A DNA stretch of 64,000 nucleotides from Ctena decussata (Eukaryota; Mollusca; Bivalvia; Lucinida; Lucinidae): NCBI GenBank assembly GCA_963989385.1, contig OZ022507.1:54137400-54201399 (forward strand), written 5' to 3'. This document shows, piece by piece, positions 1 to 11,170 of this stretch; within the stretch, counting starts at the first letter, position 1, and every line of letters begins with the position of its first letter. The translations under genes were made by a program, and so were the position numbers. Under the pieces are notes generated by a model, which was not told where the DNA came from, ran no database searches, and was given only the letters and a program-made list of their open reading frames with translations.

Positions 1-209
1 TTCATTTCAGCAAATCATATAATCTGTAATATAGCATATTTGAAACAAACTGATAACAAAAAAAATATGCAGTTTTCTTGTTAATAAGTGTATTTTTACT
101 TTCTTTAAAAAAATGCAAGAAAATTGAATTTCATGAAAAACGTCATGAAAAATATATTAAATCGATGGGGCATGCTTATGCATATTATTTTAGTAAAACT
201 TACATTGTA

Positions 210-246
<37 letters not shown>

Positions 247-612
247 CCGTTTCGTTTCCTTGAAAAACAATGTTTAAGTTCAAAATATCCCCAAAACAGA
301 CTGCCCATATTCTGCACCTGCTGCAAGCACAGCCGGTCCTTGCCCTACTGTTTAATTTCCTGTTATTCGGTTCTACCATAGAGTAATGTCGACAAAATTG
401 CGCAGATGGAATGGAAACTGTGAAGATCTTGATCATTCTGTTTCCTAAGGAACAGTGTGATCTCGGTTTCCACTGGTTGTACAGACCTATGTGCCCGAAA
501 ACTTAGGATATTCTCTGTATATACGCCACATTTTAATCGATTTGATGATGAACAATAACTCTGTTTTGTATTTTAAACAAGTAAGAACAGAGTCGTTCCC
601 TACACGTCCACC
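1..612. mobile_element. TTAA-flanked DNA element, copy 1 (cut by window start)
   Basis: This stretch matches 39276-39926 in the same orientation over nearly its whole length. It ends in CGTCCACC followed by TTAA at 613-616, as the complete copy does. The complete copy starts after TTAA with GGTAGACGA, so TTAA is the likely target duplication and the ends are short inverted repeats. TTAA targets are typical of piggyBac-type elements, but no transposase is seen, so the class is inferred. The short open frames inside are not credible genes. Confidence 0.7.
213..243. repeat. poly(A) tract, 31 nt
   Basis: An uninterrupted run of 31 A lies inside the TTAA element. The second copy has a short mixed A-rich stretch here, so the run expanded after the copies separated. 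Confidence 0.95.
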
Positions 613-616
613 TTAA

Positions 617-2275
617 GGTGAGGTGGGAGTAATTGACAAAACACATGATTTTATTCATACTTCCTTATATTGTACATTTTCAGTCCCTCTTTCAGAAAAT
701 GTAAAAAAAAGGGGGGTCGCCGATTTCGTTTTCAAGATATCTGACCTCGAAAACGTCAATTTTTCCACTTTTTCGAGCCGACGTTATAATGGCGTTCTAT
801 GGAAAACGCACTTTTTTGCTCGTCACTCTTGGATAAAAACATTCATTCTGAGAAAACAAAACACATTTTTTTCTTCAAAAACTAACACAGTATGGCCCAA
901 TGATAGAATTTTACGTTAAAGCAATAAAAATAGTAGGTCGCCGACTTAACTTTCGAGCTAATGTGCATTAAATGCCCAGCTTGCCGTCTCTTTTGACTGA
1001 AATGTTAACGTTGTGCATGGTGACGTTAACGTTACTTAACTTTTCGCGCCACAAATCAACTATCGCGTTTTGGTAGGCTACCGGAAAATTTGTCTGGGAC
1101 TTTCATCACTCATGATTGTCATCGTCGGGAAAGTGCAGGATGAAGGCAGATGAAATACTTTTCTCTCAGTCTCTGCATAAACCGTCTTAACTGACTAGTT
1201 TTTAATTAAAAATCGAAAACAGTGAAATTATGCCCTCCCATAAAGTTGACGCGCACCCGAGTTGACAAACTCTCAGAAGCAACAACTTTAGGACTGGCTT
1301 CCACGTGTTATGACATCTGAACAATTCCCTTGTCCACTTGTCGTTTATACACTGTAAGCGAGTCAAGTTTTCTATTTCCTGACCCGACCCAAGAAAGAAC
1401 CTATAATATTCTGCACAATAACCTAGCGTTCCAATGACTGGACTTTGGCGACTCTCTCTCTCTCTCTCTCTCTAAAAATGATAGGCAGCTTGAATACACT
1501 TTCGTGTCTAGGTGATACAATAAAACGACTCTTTTATATACACTTAAAACAGAAAGAAGAAATGAAAGACAGAAAAGTGAAAGAAAGACAAGGAAACAGA
1601 AACACCACATTGGTTTTTAGCTTATTGACAGAACAGATCGTTGAACTATCGTATCAACGTCGATAAAAAATTCTAACGACATTGCATCGACGTTGATACG
1701 GCTGTTTAGCGTTGTTCAAATGCTAGGGACAGTCGAAGAATTTTTAATACAACTGAAATTTGGCATAACTTCTGCTATTAGTATTTTAAGTGTGGGTGGT
1801 ATGAAAACGACTGTCTATGGCTGCTACCGTGTCAACTATAAAGTGCGTGGTCGAAGTGTAGACAGTGATCTGACTACTCATTGTACGATTCTGGATTTAA
1901 TTTCACGAGACTTTGTTGTCGTATGAAAAAATCGTAATAAAATTACTGCAACTCAACAGCTGCGAACTCCGTCTTATAAACTGATAAGAAACTGTCAGTT
2001 ATCCCGCAAGTAGTGTTCCGCACGAAAATTTTCAGTTTCTTCTCTACAGCACTTTCTGTTTACTTTAAATTTCATCCAACGCTCAGCCTCCTTGCATTTC
2101 GTGGGCAGATCATGTAGTGGTCACAGAAGCGGCTAACGTTAACGTTTACTACAGAGAATTTAAATCATTCTTGGAATTATAACGTATAAACACAACGAAG
2201 TGTGAGTGATCAAGTACACTGTAAATAAAAGTTCTACATCACTAATATTTCAGAATGATAATAGCCCAATATTTT
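617..2275. other. no gene seen; CT microsatellite and small hairpin
   Basis: No convincing coding sequence. A CT dinucleotide run lies at 1452-1473. A perfect 15-bp inverted pair, CGTATCAACGTCGAT at 1650-1664 and its complement at 1686-1700, can form a hairpin. The remainder is unrecognised AT-rich DNA. Confidence 0.6.
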
Positions 2276-3098
2276 CACGGTGCATAACCATATCGGACGC
2301 TATCTGTGAAAACTGGACTCTATCTGTGTATTTCGAAGCCTATTTGCGTTAGTTAAGGATTCTATCCGTCCCAAAATGGAAAACGAGGTAAGGGTGGGTG
2401 TTAATAAACTCTAATATAACTGTAAACAACACATTTTCTTACGGGGCATAAGGTGCACGGAACATCAGACATCCGTTTTTTCCAGTATCTATAGTTGTTA
2501 TGCCTAATTCGTATTTACTTTCGAGTCTACAAGCTGGAATGAAGGTCAAGATTTGACATTTTTGAAGAGTGTGTCCACTTTGAACGACGATCAGTTGCGA
2601 ACGCAGTGGAAAGAAAACAGATCGGTTAGATAAGTTTGGCCCTAATGAATGAATTTAAAATTTTTGTAAGGCTCTGAGTTGAACGAATATCTCCTTTTTG
2701 AAGAAAATCGGATTTTTTTACCTTTTACAATGGCACCGGATGCTATATGCGCCTGACACAGGACTCTATCAGCGGCTAATCGTGCTTCACACAGGACTCT
2801 ATCTGCCAATATCATCGGAAACTAACTGTGCTTCAGAAGCATGGGCCTACATTTGTCTAGCGATCCGAAAATGGTATCAACACGAGGCAAATGTCTATTT
2901 AGATATCGTATATGATTGATTGATTCCTCTTCTTGCACACATTTTTAAACTTTTCAGAGGGTTTTGGTCACCTCAAAGCCGAAGAAATAAATAAACGTTT
3001 CAATACGCGCGTATACATATTTTTTGCAGTTGCAGTTATAAGTCATGCTGAAAGTTATCTTTAACAGGCTTAAACCACAAGCCGAAGAGATAATCGCC

Positions 3099-3642
3099 AT
3101 AGGCACCTGGTTACAATTCCATAAATTCTCACTTCCCCAATTATAATAAAACTAAAGGCCTCTCACTCGCCGTTTTCGAATCAACGGAAGTGTGTCTGGT
3201 TCCCAGTTCCGCAATTTCCCGGTTCCCTAAGGGACTATTAGACCGATTGTCGTTTTTATACTATTGATATATGCAAAGACTGTTGTCATAAAAACCGGTT
3301 GTAAACAAACGAATCATAAATTAAAACCGTATAAAATATTTAATTGAAGACCTGCTCCTTGACAGAAAGAAGAACTAAATGAATTAGCAACAAAGAAATT
3401 TTGAAAACATAGCATTCCTTTGTTTTACAACCGAGTTTTACGATAATAGTCAATACAAAAACGTCAACATATTTAATAGTATAAAAATGACAATCGGTCT
3501 AATAGCCCCCCTAGGGAACCGGGAAAATGCGGAACTGGGAACCAGACACACTTCCGTTGATTCGAAAACTGCGAGTGAGAGGCCTTTAGTTTTATTATAA
3601 TTGAAGAAGTGAGAATTTATGGAATTGTAACCAGGTGCCTAT
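3099..3642. mobile_element. 544-bp inverted-repeat element in the LINE, 10-bp TSD
   Basis: The arms, 3099-3265 and 3475-3642, are inverted copies of about 167 bp and start ATAGGCACCTGGTTACAATT. The flanks are GATAATCGCC (3089-3098) and GATAATCGCT (3643-3652), a 9-10-bp target duplication. Removing the element and one flank restores the LINE reading EIIAEEQ. Long inverted repeats with 9-10-bp duplications fit Mutator-like (MULE) non-autonomous elements; the class is inferred from this alone. Confidence 0.85.
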
Positions 3643-3781
3643 GATAATCGCTGAGGAACAGGCTACGTTCCGAGCGGGAAAGAGCACCACAGAACAGATC
3701 TTCAGCCTTAGTGTCCTGTGTGAAAAGTATCTGCAACATCAGCAGAATATGTGCCGTGTCTTCATTGATTTCAAAAAAGCC

Positions 3782-4220
3782 GGTTACTAGAAATACCGGA
3801 ATACACTTAATTACCGGAATATACCAAAATACACCGGAATATACCGGAATCTACCGGAATATACCAAAATACACATTTTTATTTACCGAAATACACTTTA
3901 ATATTACCAGAATAAATGTAATATTATCCAAAATATGTCGTTTAGTAACAGATCCATGTAAAAGACGATAAGTTAATGACCCATACAAAGACCCTAACCA
4001 GCGTGCAATCTTTAAAGTGATACCTATCCAAACCCGTACCCTGGTGCATTTATTCTCACTACAAATGCAAAATAGCAATTTCTGAGCTGGAAATAGTTCT
4101 TATTTATCTATTCTACCATTATTTAAGTTCATTTTGACAATAAAAATGTTTATTTTGGTGTATTCCGGTAGATTCCGGTATATTCCGGTAATAAGGTGTA
4201 TTCCGGTAATTCTAGTAACC
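3782..4220. mobile_element. 439-bp inverted-repeat element built of CCGGAATA motifs, ~10-bp TSD
   Basis: Ends are GGTTACTAGAAATACCGG and its complement. Both arms are arrays of ACCGGAATACAC and ACCGGAATATACC variants. It sits between two copies of CAAAAAAGCC (3772-3781 and about 4222-4231). Excision restores the LINE codons of FKKAFDR. MULE-like by duplication length; no coding capacity. Confidence 0.85.
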
Positions 4221-6178
4221 CCAAAAAAGCCTTTGACAGGGTATGGCATGCAGCCTTATGGGCTACCATGCGGAGGTGCAACGTCGGTGCAGGTCTAGTT
4301 CGCACCACTGAGCAGCTGTACGACAAGGCTACAAGTGCAGTCCTGACTAATGGCAGCACAGGAGAAAGGTTCAGAACAACAGTTGGAGTAAGACAAGGAT
4401 GTCTTCTGTCACCCACCCTCTTCAACATTTTTCTCGAATGGATCATGTATGATACTCTGGAAGAATGTGGCGTGGGGTGGGGGGTGGGGTTTGGCATGGG
4501 CGGCAGAGACATTGCCAATCTGCGGTTTGCCGATGATTTAGACGCTCTAGCTGAGGAAGAGCAGGAACTAGAGGCTCTAGTTGAAAGTCTGGACCAAACC
4601 TGCACAAGGTGTAAGATGGAGATCAGTGCTCAGTGGACCAAACCGATGACGAACAGCGCAGATGGCTTCCAAAGGGAGATCAAGGTATAAGGGCAGAACT
4701 GTAAGCAGCTTCAAATGCCTTGGGTCAGTTGTCTCAGATGATGGCTCAAAACAGAAGGTTCTCTCAAGGATTGCACAAGCCACTACAGCTCTTACCAAGC
4801 TGAAACCAATTTGAAGATAGCGGCATGTCTCTAGGATCAAGGGTGAGACTTATGCGCTCCCTTGTCATTTCCATATTTCTGTATGCCTGTGAATCGTGAG
4901 CCTTAACAGCAGAGTTAGAGAAAAGAACGCATGCCTTTGAAATGAGATGCTACCCAAGGTTACTGAACATTTCGTACAAGGACCATATAACCAATGAGGA
5001 GGTTCGCAGGAAGTTCCAAGCAGCCATTGGAGAATATGATGGGCCCCTGACGCTGGTCGGGAGGCGGGGGCTGGGGTGGTTTAGGCACGTCTCAAGGTCT
5101 TCTGGTTTTGCAAAGATAATTCTTCAGGGCACAGTGAAAGGGGAGGGGGGGGATGGGAGTGGGGGTGGTGGACGGAGGAGGTGGGAAGAAAATATCAAGG
5201 AGTGGACAGGAATTGATTTTGCCAGCTCGGCTAGGGCAGCTGAAGACGGAACAATGTGGAAAGGGATTGTTTCGAGGTCAACTGTGGTGCACCAACGACC
5301 TAGTAAGGTTATGGGATAGAACAGATTATAAGTACAAACGGTTTTGGACACCTAGAGTTGCGGTTTATTATGAACAACATATATAGGTTGGTGTAACTAT
5401 ATGCATGATATTAGGTCAAAGAAACCCAGAAATGGAGAGAGCACTGTCAACTTCATTTACATCTTGTTGGTGATATGGCCTCATTTTGACAATCTACTGT
5501 GGACACGAATTGAGCATGCCCCGCAGGACTTTTTTCAAATTCGGGGCTTAGCCTTCGCCGTTTTGGCTGATGCCACCACAAGTTTGATCTTTTACGACGT
5601 TTTTGGCTGAAAAAAGAAAACAAACATCACAAGTAAGGTCCGCTGCTCACAAGTATAGTCCGTTGCCTTGAGGACAACATCTGTCCGTTGGCATAAAATT
5701 ACATTATTTCAGAGACACAAATAGAATCCGGAACATTGAAAATAATGGGTGGTGTCCTTTAAACATTGATATTAACGTAAAGATTTTATTTATGCACCTA
5801 ACGACATGTGTAAATTATCAAGAACATAATTATCTTCGTAAATTAAGGACAAAATTCATTACCTACAAATAAAAACACTGAGTTTTCCCTTGTTTTCATG
5901 GGCCATGTACGCTCCTGCACTATCACGCTGCATTTGATTTCACTGATGACAAACACTGAACATCGCTAGCTGAATACTATCGACGGAAATATTAGGAAAA
6001 ATAAGGTATGTGTTCCGTGGAAACCATGAAACCCAGTACTTACACGTTTTGTCCCTTTTTCTTCGACTGAATTGCCGAAGCGCCCATGGCAAGTAACAGA
6101 TAGAGTCCGTAGCACTCACAGATAGAGTCAAGTAACGCAGATTTTCACAGATAGCGTCCGATATGGTTATGCACCGTG

Positions 6179-7576
6179 ATTTTTGTGCAAGCGTTAAGCA
6201 GACGGAAACTGTCCCCCTCTTATTGCATGCGTTGAAGTTTAATAGAACATACACATTTGTTAGTAAATATGAAAACCATCACGAGCCATAATGCTGCACT
6301 GGTTAGACATCGTTCCTACGACTTAAAAGCTCCTCATAAAAGCTGCACAAATAAAGTCCATCAATTTTTTAAAAGGCCTCGCTGATTACAGATGAGTGTA
6401 TGGCAAATGGCGCCGTAAACTGGTAACCGAGGCGTATTGAAAAATGCTATTAAATCATTTTTTGAAACATTCAAGAGGCGAATTGTTTTCATTTTCAATT
6501 TAAGTGAATGATAACCCAGCCTTGTCGTATTCCACCGCTTATGCTTAATCCAAATGTAGCCAGCTAGACCTATGTTGCATGTTACATTTGAAAGTTTTGC
6601 ATTTTGACAGTTTAAACCAACAATTTTGAACAGTTGTCCGAGGAAAGCAAATCAAAGGGTGCGGTTTTATCTTTAACCACAGAAGATACCCATTGCACAG
6701 AAACATCACATTATTATACATATCCATCAGAAGAAAACTGAAATACACATTCTGACCAAATCTGACAAGAAATACGGGTAATAAGTGAAGGAAATCAAGA
6801 AAAAGAACACAGAGTATTTTTATACCTGACTATATCGTATGGAACTTCAAGATAGGCGCCTCAAACCTTAACTCAAATGCTTCCGAGCAATTGCTAACAT
6901 TAGAATATTGGTTTACAAACGGCGTAGACAAATATGTGTTGAAGTAGATTACATGGGTTCCATGAGTTCTTTCATGCATTACATCAGTAACAGAAAAGTT
7001 TACACACAGTTTGGCTTTTTCTTTTCTTGCACTTTAACCGAACTATAACTGCATTTAAAGATAAGTACAAGATCCATATACAAGGAAAATGTTAGCTTGA
7101 CTTTTTGTGCCCCAACTTTAATTCATTTATGCCCAATGTCCAGGGACATTGGCAAAAATTGGAGACCCAGATCAAACGCCGCAAAGCGCGGCATCTCATC
7201 CGAGTCTATACTGTTTTCATAATGCTTACAGCAATTTCTATAAAATCACAAAAATAAATATATGGAAAATCCTCTCAAATTATCATCAGGTGCTCCATAT
7301 TACCTACATTCATACATTATATTGGACACAGAGTCCTGGTGGTGGGGCTTAAGCCACAAAAGCCCCCCCCCCCCCACCCACCCTGGATCAGGGGCTGGAA
7401 ACGGATACTCTATAAAACCACAGAAGACATGGCGAGAGTGACTCATAAGTTTGGACATGATTGTCAGAACGGTTTACTAAGACATGCAAAGATAGATTAG
7501 AAGCAAAGCAGAGCATTTTAGCTCCAGTTATATGTTTCCAAACTAATTAACTCTTTATGCTAAATGCTTTGCAAAG
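6179..7576. other. no gene seen
   Basis: AT-rich DNA without recognised coding sequence. A run of 13 C lies at 7363-7375. A small palindrome, GCCAATGTCC-AGG-GACATTGGC-like, lies near 7131. The mucin 3' UTR should extend into the right part, but no AATAAA on the minus strand could be pointed to with confidence. Confidence 0.5.
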
Positions 7577-7798
7577 TTAGCTGACAAGCATTGAAAAGCT
7601 GTCTACAGGAATACTTCTCTCACCGTCAACATGGTCAACGAGAGACGTTTCACTACGCTTTCTGGTAAATGAGGACATAGCTACGTTGTCATTGCCGTCG
7701 TAGTAGTTTGGAACTGCATTTACTGATGATTCATGTGATTCCCTGGTCATGTGAACGGCGACGTCTGTCAGATTTTCAAACGTCAGGCGCCTTCGTTT
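7577..7798 (-). CDS. membrane mucin-like protein, exon 5 (C-terminal cytoplasmic tail)
   Basis: Terminal coding exon of the gene whose main exon is 12304-13518. It opens after CGACAG (7799-7804) in phase 0, matching the phase-0 donor of exon 4, and runs 73 codons to a stop. The product starts KRRRLTFENL, is hydrophilic, and has an RKRSET site that basophilic kinases could use; no tail domain is recognised. The pyrimidine tract before this acceptor is poor, so this junction is the weakest of the model. Composition (mixed charged and polar residues, no repeat origin) supports real coding sequence. Confidence 0.6.
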   Translation of the reverse strand, partial: KRRRLTFENLTDVAVHMTRESHESSVNAVPNYYDGNDNVAMSSFTRKRSETSLVDHVDGERSIPVDSFSMLVS

Positions 7799-8192
7799 CT
7801 GTCGATTGTATATGACTGATATAGTTTGACTGAGTTTTATGTACAAGACTCAATGCCATGCATAAACTTTTATTCAAGCATGTCCTTATGGAGCAGTCAG
7901 TCTACCTACCGTAAAGTTAATATTATAAATCATAAAACAAATTAGATGATTTTTTTCTCCTTTCAAACTGTAGGGAAATAATCAACGTACTGCAGTATAT
8001 GATAGTTTCTTTTTGAACAGTTACCTTTGACACAAACCAACTCGGTGTTCCACTTACTTATCTAATCCGTTTAGTTTCGAGACAAAAGTTTGCTTGACTT
8101 TCTTTCAAATAAGACAATTCAACTAATGAACTGCTAGAAAATGCATGACAATAAAATAATCACGTTATTCTTTTAGTCAATTATACATAATA

Positions 8193-8411
8193 GAGCCGCG
8201 ACACCACAAAACCAACAAAGTGACTCAAGTCATGCTAGGCATTCTACCAGTCTGATTGAATTATTTGCTTGGCACTTGAAGGGTAGCCAAGGGTCTGAAA
8301 TAGCTCCATGCGCACAGTGAAGACTCTGACCAGACTGGGCGTTGCCCAGGCTTATCTGAGTCTTCGCTGGACGCACATGCTACTTTGTTGGTTTTGTCGC
8401 GTCGCTGCTTA
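8193..8411. mobile_element. MITE-1 palindromic element, copy A (in mucin intron 4)
   Basis: Starts GAGCCGCGACAC and ends in its complement. Inside are the family's GACTCAGATCAGCCTGGGC-type arms. One arm is partly degraded. Confidence 0.85.
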
Positions 8412-8434
8412 ATTATTATAAGTGCAGTACTTAC

Positions 8435-8495
8435 GACGGGGTTTTCAAGTAGATCTCCATCTAAATCTCGCAATGTGTTCTTTGGTGTTCTGTAC
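8435..8495 (-). CDS. membrane mucin-like protein, exon 4 (juxtamembrane tail)
   Basis: A 61-nt exon bounded by a good acceptor (TTTCACCTTTCAG) and a strong donor (GTC|GTAAGT). It enters in phase 2, completing an Arg codon from exon 3, and leaves in phase 0. It encodes YRTPKNTLRDLDGDLLENPV, the first part of the cytoplasmic tail after the transmembrane helix. Without the donor the frame would read into MITE-1 copy A and stop. Confidence 0.72.
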
Positions 8496-8536
8496 CTGAA
8501 AGGTGAAACTGACAATATGAGAACCGAAGTAGATTT

Positions 8537-8678
8537 TTGATTGATTGATTGATTTGATGCTTAACGTCCTCGGTAAACAGCTATAATCATGTCGGGACAG
8601 CCAGTTAACCTAACCACACTATTCTTGGGCAGGCTTAGACCTCCTAAGCGGATAACCAGTACTAAGTGCACATACTTT
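8537..8678 (-). mobile_element. SINE-1 copy a, truncated, with 12-bp TSD
   Basis: GATT-repeat tail plus the family's conserved body, lacking the tRNA-like head. Flanked by exact AACCGAAGTAGA at 8522-8533 and 8681-8692, the duplication made by target-primed reverse transcription. Lies in mucin intron 3. Confidence 0.9.
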
Positions 8679-8844
8679 AAAACCGAAGTAGAGAAAAAGG
8701 CTATGATCAGGAACGGATTTTATCGAATATCGAATTCCACATCCTGTCCTGAACGCCAAATGGGGAAGAGATATCTACGTCTAAGACGGCACTGAAATAA
8801 ACAATACCAGCGAAAAGCCAATGGGACACCTCTATCCCACTAGA

Positions 8845-9120
8845 GCCGGGCCGGGTAGCGCAATCGGTAGGGCACCTGACTCGTAAGTCAGAGGTCCTGG
8901 GTTCGAATCCCGGTCTGGCCACATATTTTCGTTTCTCCCTCCGCTGATTCAAGAAGGGCAGTTGTCAGTTACTGGCGAAAGTATGTGCACTTAGTACTGG
9001 TTAACCGCTTAGGAGGTCTAAGCCTGCCCAGGAATAGTGTGGTTAGGTTAACTGACCGTCCCGACATGACCTTAGTTGTTTACCGTGGACGTTAAGCATC
9101 AAATCAACCAACCAACCAAC
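8845..9120 (+). mobile_element. SINE-1 copy b, full length, tRNA-derived
   Basis: The head resembles a tRNA and keeps both RNA polymerase III promoter boxes: A box TAGCGCAATCGG (8856-8867) and B box GGTTCGAATCC (8900-8910). It is followed by the family body, which contains TTCAAGAAGGGCAGTTGTCA, and by an AACC-repeat tail. The anticodon arm is one base short, so it is not a functional tRNA. It resembles tRNA-derived SINEs widespread in molluscs; the family name was not checked. Confidence 0.9.
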
Positions 9121-9986
9121 GGTTATTACTAAAACCTTGTACCGCACCGCACTGGGGTAAAATAGAGTACCGCACCGTCGAAGATTTCCGAACCCTACCG
9201 AATTTTACGGCCTCTACTGTAGGCAAAAAGGGTATGTTACTTAGTATATGCTGATTTTGTAAATATTTTTTTTTTAATTAAACATGTTAATGTACTGGAA
9301 GTATATACATATTTATATCATGCTGAAACCTTAATTGCCCAGCCCCAAAACGGATTTTAATATCGATTTTATCTATTTCAATTATGTCATAAATTCTAAG
9401 GTTAACTATCACATAGTAGTCCCTAGTGTTTAGATTTGGTAGGGTTTAGTCATAAAAATAAAGTTGAGATATACTTTCGATATATATTTTTGTTCTAAGG
9501 TAACTTTATCCGTATAATTTCTTAGATTTAAACAAATCGCTTATAGATATATATCTACCTGAAAATTTTTCCTACGGGGGTTGGAAGTGACTCTTAAAAG
9601 CATGTCTGTATTGCAATCACCAGAAAAATACATGTTTAAATTCTTTGGAGAAAAAGCATCGACAATATAATGTAAATTTGCCTTATTATTACGCATGCAA
9701 AGAAAATATTCCAAGTCTTTAAGAGAGTTTGCTTGCAGAAAATGGCAGAGTGATTCTTAGTATATGTATTGAGATGGAGAAGTATTTTCGTCGAATTAAT
9801 TCGACCTACAACAAATATTCATTAATAAATTCATTCACAGAGAAAGACAGGAACAAATCTATATAAACGTGAGTGCGGTAAAGTTCGGAATTTACTCGGC
9901 TTTGTACGGAAATTTCCGTAAGTGCGGTACAAGGTTTTAGCCGGTGCGGTGCGGTGCGGTGCGGTACAAGGTTTTAGTAATGGCCA
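9121..9986. mobile_element. ~866-bp inverted-repeat element with GTACCGCACC arrays
   Basis: The ends are inverted copies of TTACTAAAACCTTGTACCGC. The right end carries a short GTGCG tandem (about 9941-9965). The layout, with terminal arrays of short CCG-containing motifs, parallels 3782-4220 and 23936-24762. No target duplication is obvious. It lies directly behind the SINE-1b tail, in mucin intron 3. Confidence 0.75.
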
Positions 9987-10326
9987 CAAGGGTATCCTAT
10001 ATAAATTGAACAATTCAGTCAAAGACAAACAGAAAGCAAACAATCCGGCTAGCATGAGGAAATGCACATGCTGTGCATAAACTACACATGACCTGTGCAT
10101 TTTGGCACTCCGTGGACTTGCCTTTATTGTTTTCATCATTGCCAGTAAGCATTATTTTAAATTAGTCGTCATATGTCACGCTAGTGGTAACAACTAGCGC
10201 TTGAATCTCAACAACATGGATGCCAGCAAGAGCGCCAAGTTTTGTATGTGCGTCACTAAAACTGTGGTTAAACTTTGATGCAGGGGAGTCCTACCACTAT
10301 TAGTTTAAGTCAGGGTAAGGATCCAT

Positions 10327-10328
<2 letters not shown>

Positions 10329-10371
<43 letters not shown>
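10329..10371. repeat. (TC)n microsatellite, about 43 nt
   Basis: Uninterrupted TC dinucleotide run inside mucin intron 3. Confidence 0.95.
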
Positions 10372-10374
<3 letters not shown>

Positions 10375-10629
10375 AAAACGACTTAATATAGGCATACACA
10401 CGGTCTCGGATTGCCCTTAAATACATGTGAAAGCTACATGTACCAATATATTTCCCGAACCATGCATACATGCATTACAATAACTTGAATCTAAGGTGCA
10501 TAATAACATTGTTTTCCGTGTTTTTCAAAGGGAAACAACTTTCGTCAACTACTGTTTGCTTCTATGGGCAACGTAATCCTTCCAAAAAGGATCAACACTT
10601 TACGTTTTGACCCCATTTGTATAGGGGTT

Positions 10630-10865
10630 GAGCCGCGACACGAGGAAACCAACAAAGTGGTTGTGCGCCCAGCCCAGACTCAGATCAGCCTGGGCATCCG
10701 CCCAGTCTCATCAGAGCCTTTGCTGTTCGCTTGGGGGTATCTTAGACCCTTAGCTACCTTCAAAGGGCTTAGAAAAGAGTCTGATCAAAATGGTCGGATG
10801 CCTCGGCTGGTTTTAGTCTGCACTGGGTGCAAAAGCACTTTGTTGGTTTTCTCGTGTCGCGGCTC
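10630..10865. mobile_element. MITE-1 copy B
   Basis: Complete palindromic copy from GAGCCGCGACAC to GTGTCGCGGCTC, 50 bp downstream (in gene sense) of mucin exon 3. Confidence 0.95.
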
Positions 10866-10915
10866 AATTATTATTGCTTCACCTGAAAGTATGTATATTC
10901 ACCTCTAATTCTTAC

Positions 10916-11018
10916 CTCATATAAATACAGTAGGCAGTTACTGCACCAATAATTAAACCACAGACTACTCCTAATGCTATCACAGCTACTTCCAGGCTCT
11001 GTCTCTCATCCTTGAGAT
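10916..11018 (-). CDS. membrane mucin-like protein, exon 3 (transmembrane helix)
   Basis: A 103-nt exon with acceptor TTTCATTTCAG and donor AG|GTAAGA. It enters in phase 1 and leaves in phase 2, matching exons 2 and 4. After a short charged linker (LKDERQSLE) it encodes a hydrophobic segment, VAVIALGVVCGLIIGAVTAY, ending CIYM, long enough for one membrane helix with small-residue GxxxG-like spacing. This anchors the Ser/Thr-rich ectodomain and puts exons 4-5 in the cytoplasm. It is too short to appear as a long open frame and was found by reading for a membrane exon beyond exon 2. Confidence 0.8.
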
Positions 11019-11170
11019 CTGAAATGAAAATGAAAAATAGAAAAAAATATCTAAGAAAACCACATTTACAATTATATTACTATTACATGCATTATGCGAC
11101 AGGCAACGGTCCAAGCTATCCAAGTCAATTAAATACAACACTGTTTAACGGGGGAGAATTTATTATACAG

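Larger units (their letters stand above)
3042..5330 (+). mobile_element. LINE (non-LTR retrotransposon) reverse-transcriptase fragment, broken
   Basis: Conceptual translation gives reverse-transcriptase blocks in order: an EQATFRAGKSTTEQIF segment (3645 on), FIDFKKAFDRVWH split by an insertion, GVRQGCLLSPTLFNIFLE (about 4387), the catalytic box FADD (about 4528), and the downstream YLGS-like and HVSRSSG segments up to a stop at 5319. The 5' part, with the endonuclease, is missing. Two DNA elements interrupt it at 3099-3642 and 3782-4220, and frameshifts follow 4690. It is dead. The 3' end has an ATAGAA-like tail also seen in the fragments at 27486, 32487 and 34690, so one family seeded several sites. 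The clade is not assigned. Confidence 0.88.
2276..6178. mobile_element. 3.9-kb terminal-inverted-repeat element, non-autonomous, host to nested insertions
   Basis: The ends are a perfect 37-bp inverted repeat starting CACGGTGCATAACCATATCG (2276-2312 and 6142-6178). Inside both ends a short motif close to ACAGATAGAGTCC recurs (about 2316, 2340, 2760, 2795 on one side; 6100-6130 on the other). Such subterminal arrays are typical of CACTA, hAT and similar cut-and-paste transposons. Flanks end and start in T-runs, so a 3-bp TTT duplication is possible but not informative. No transposase is present. The centre (3042-5330) is an inserted LINE. Class is unassigned. Confidence 0.7.

Noticed and set aside
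2276..2312. Transib/RAG-like signal because of CACGGTG at the end
   Set aside because: No nonamer-like partner at fixed spacing, no GC-rich 5-bp TSD and no transposase; resemblance is one heptamer.
3042..5330. bacterial or viral reverse transcriptase
   Set aside because: Motif order, the tail and the fragments elsewhere in the window fit a resident animal LINE.
8845..8925. possible functional tRNA gene (Thr-like)
   Set aside because: Anticodon loop is one base short and the sequence continues into the SINE body; the same head recurs with each SINE-1.
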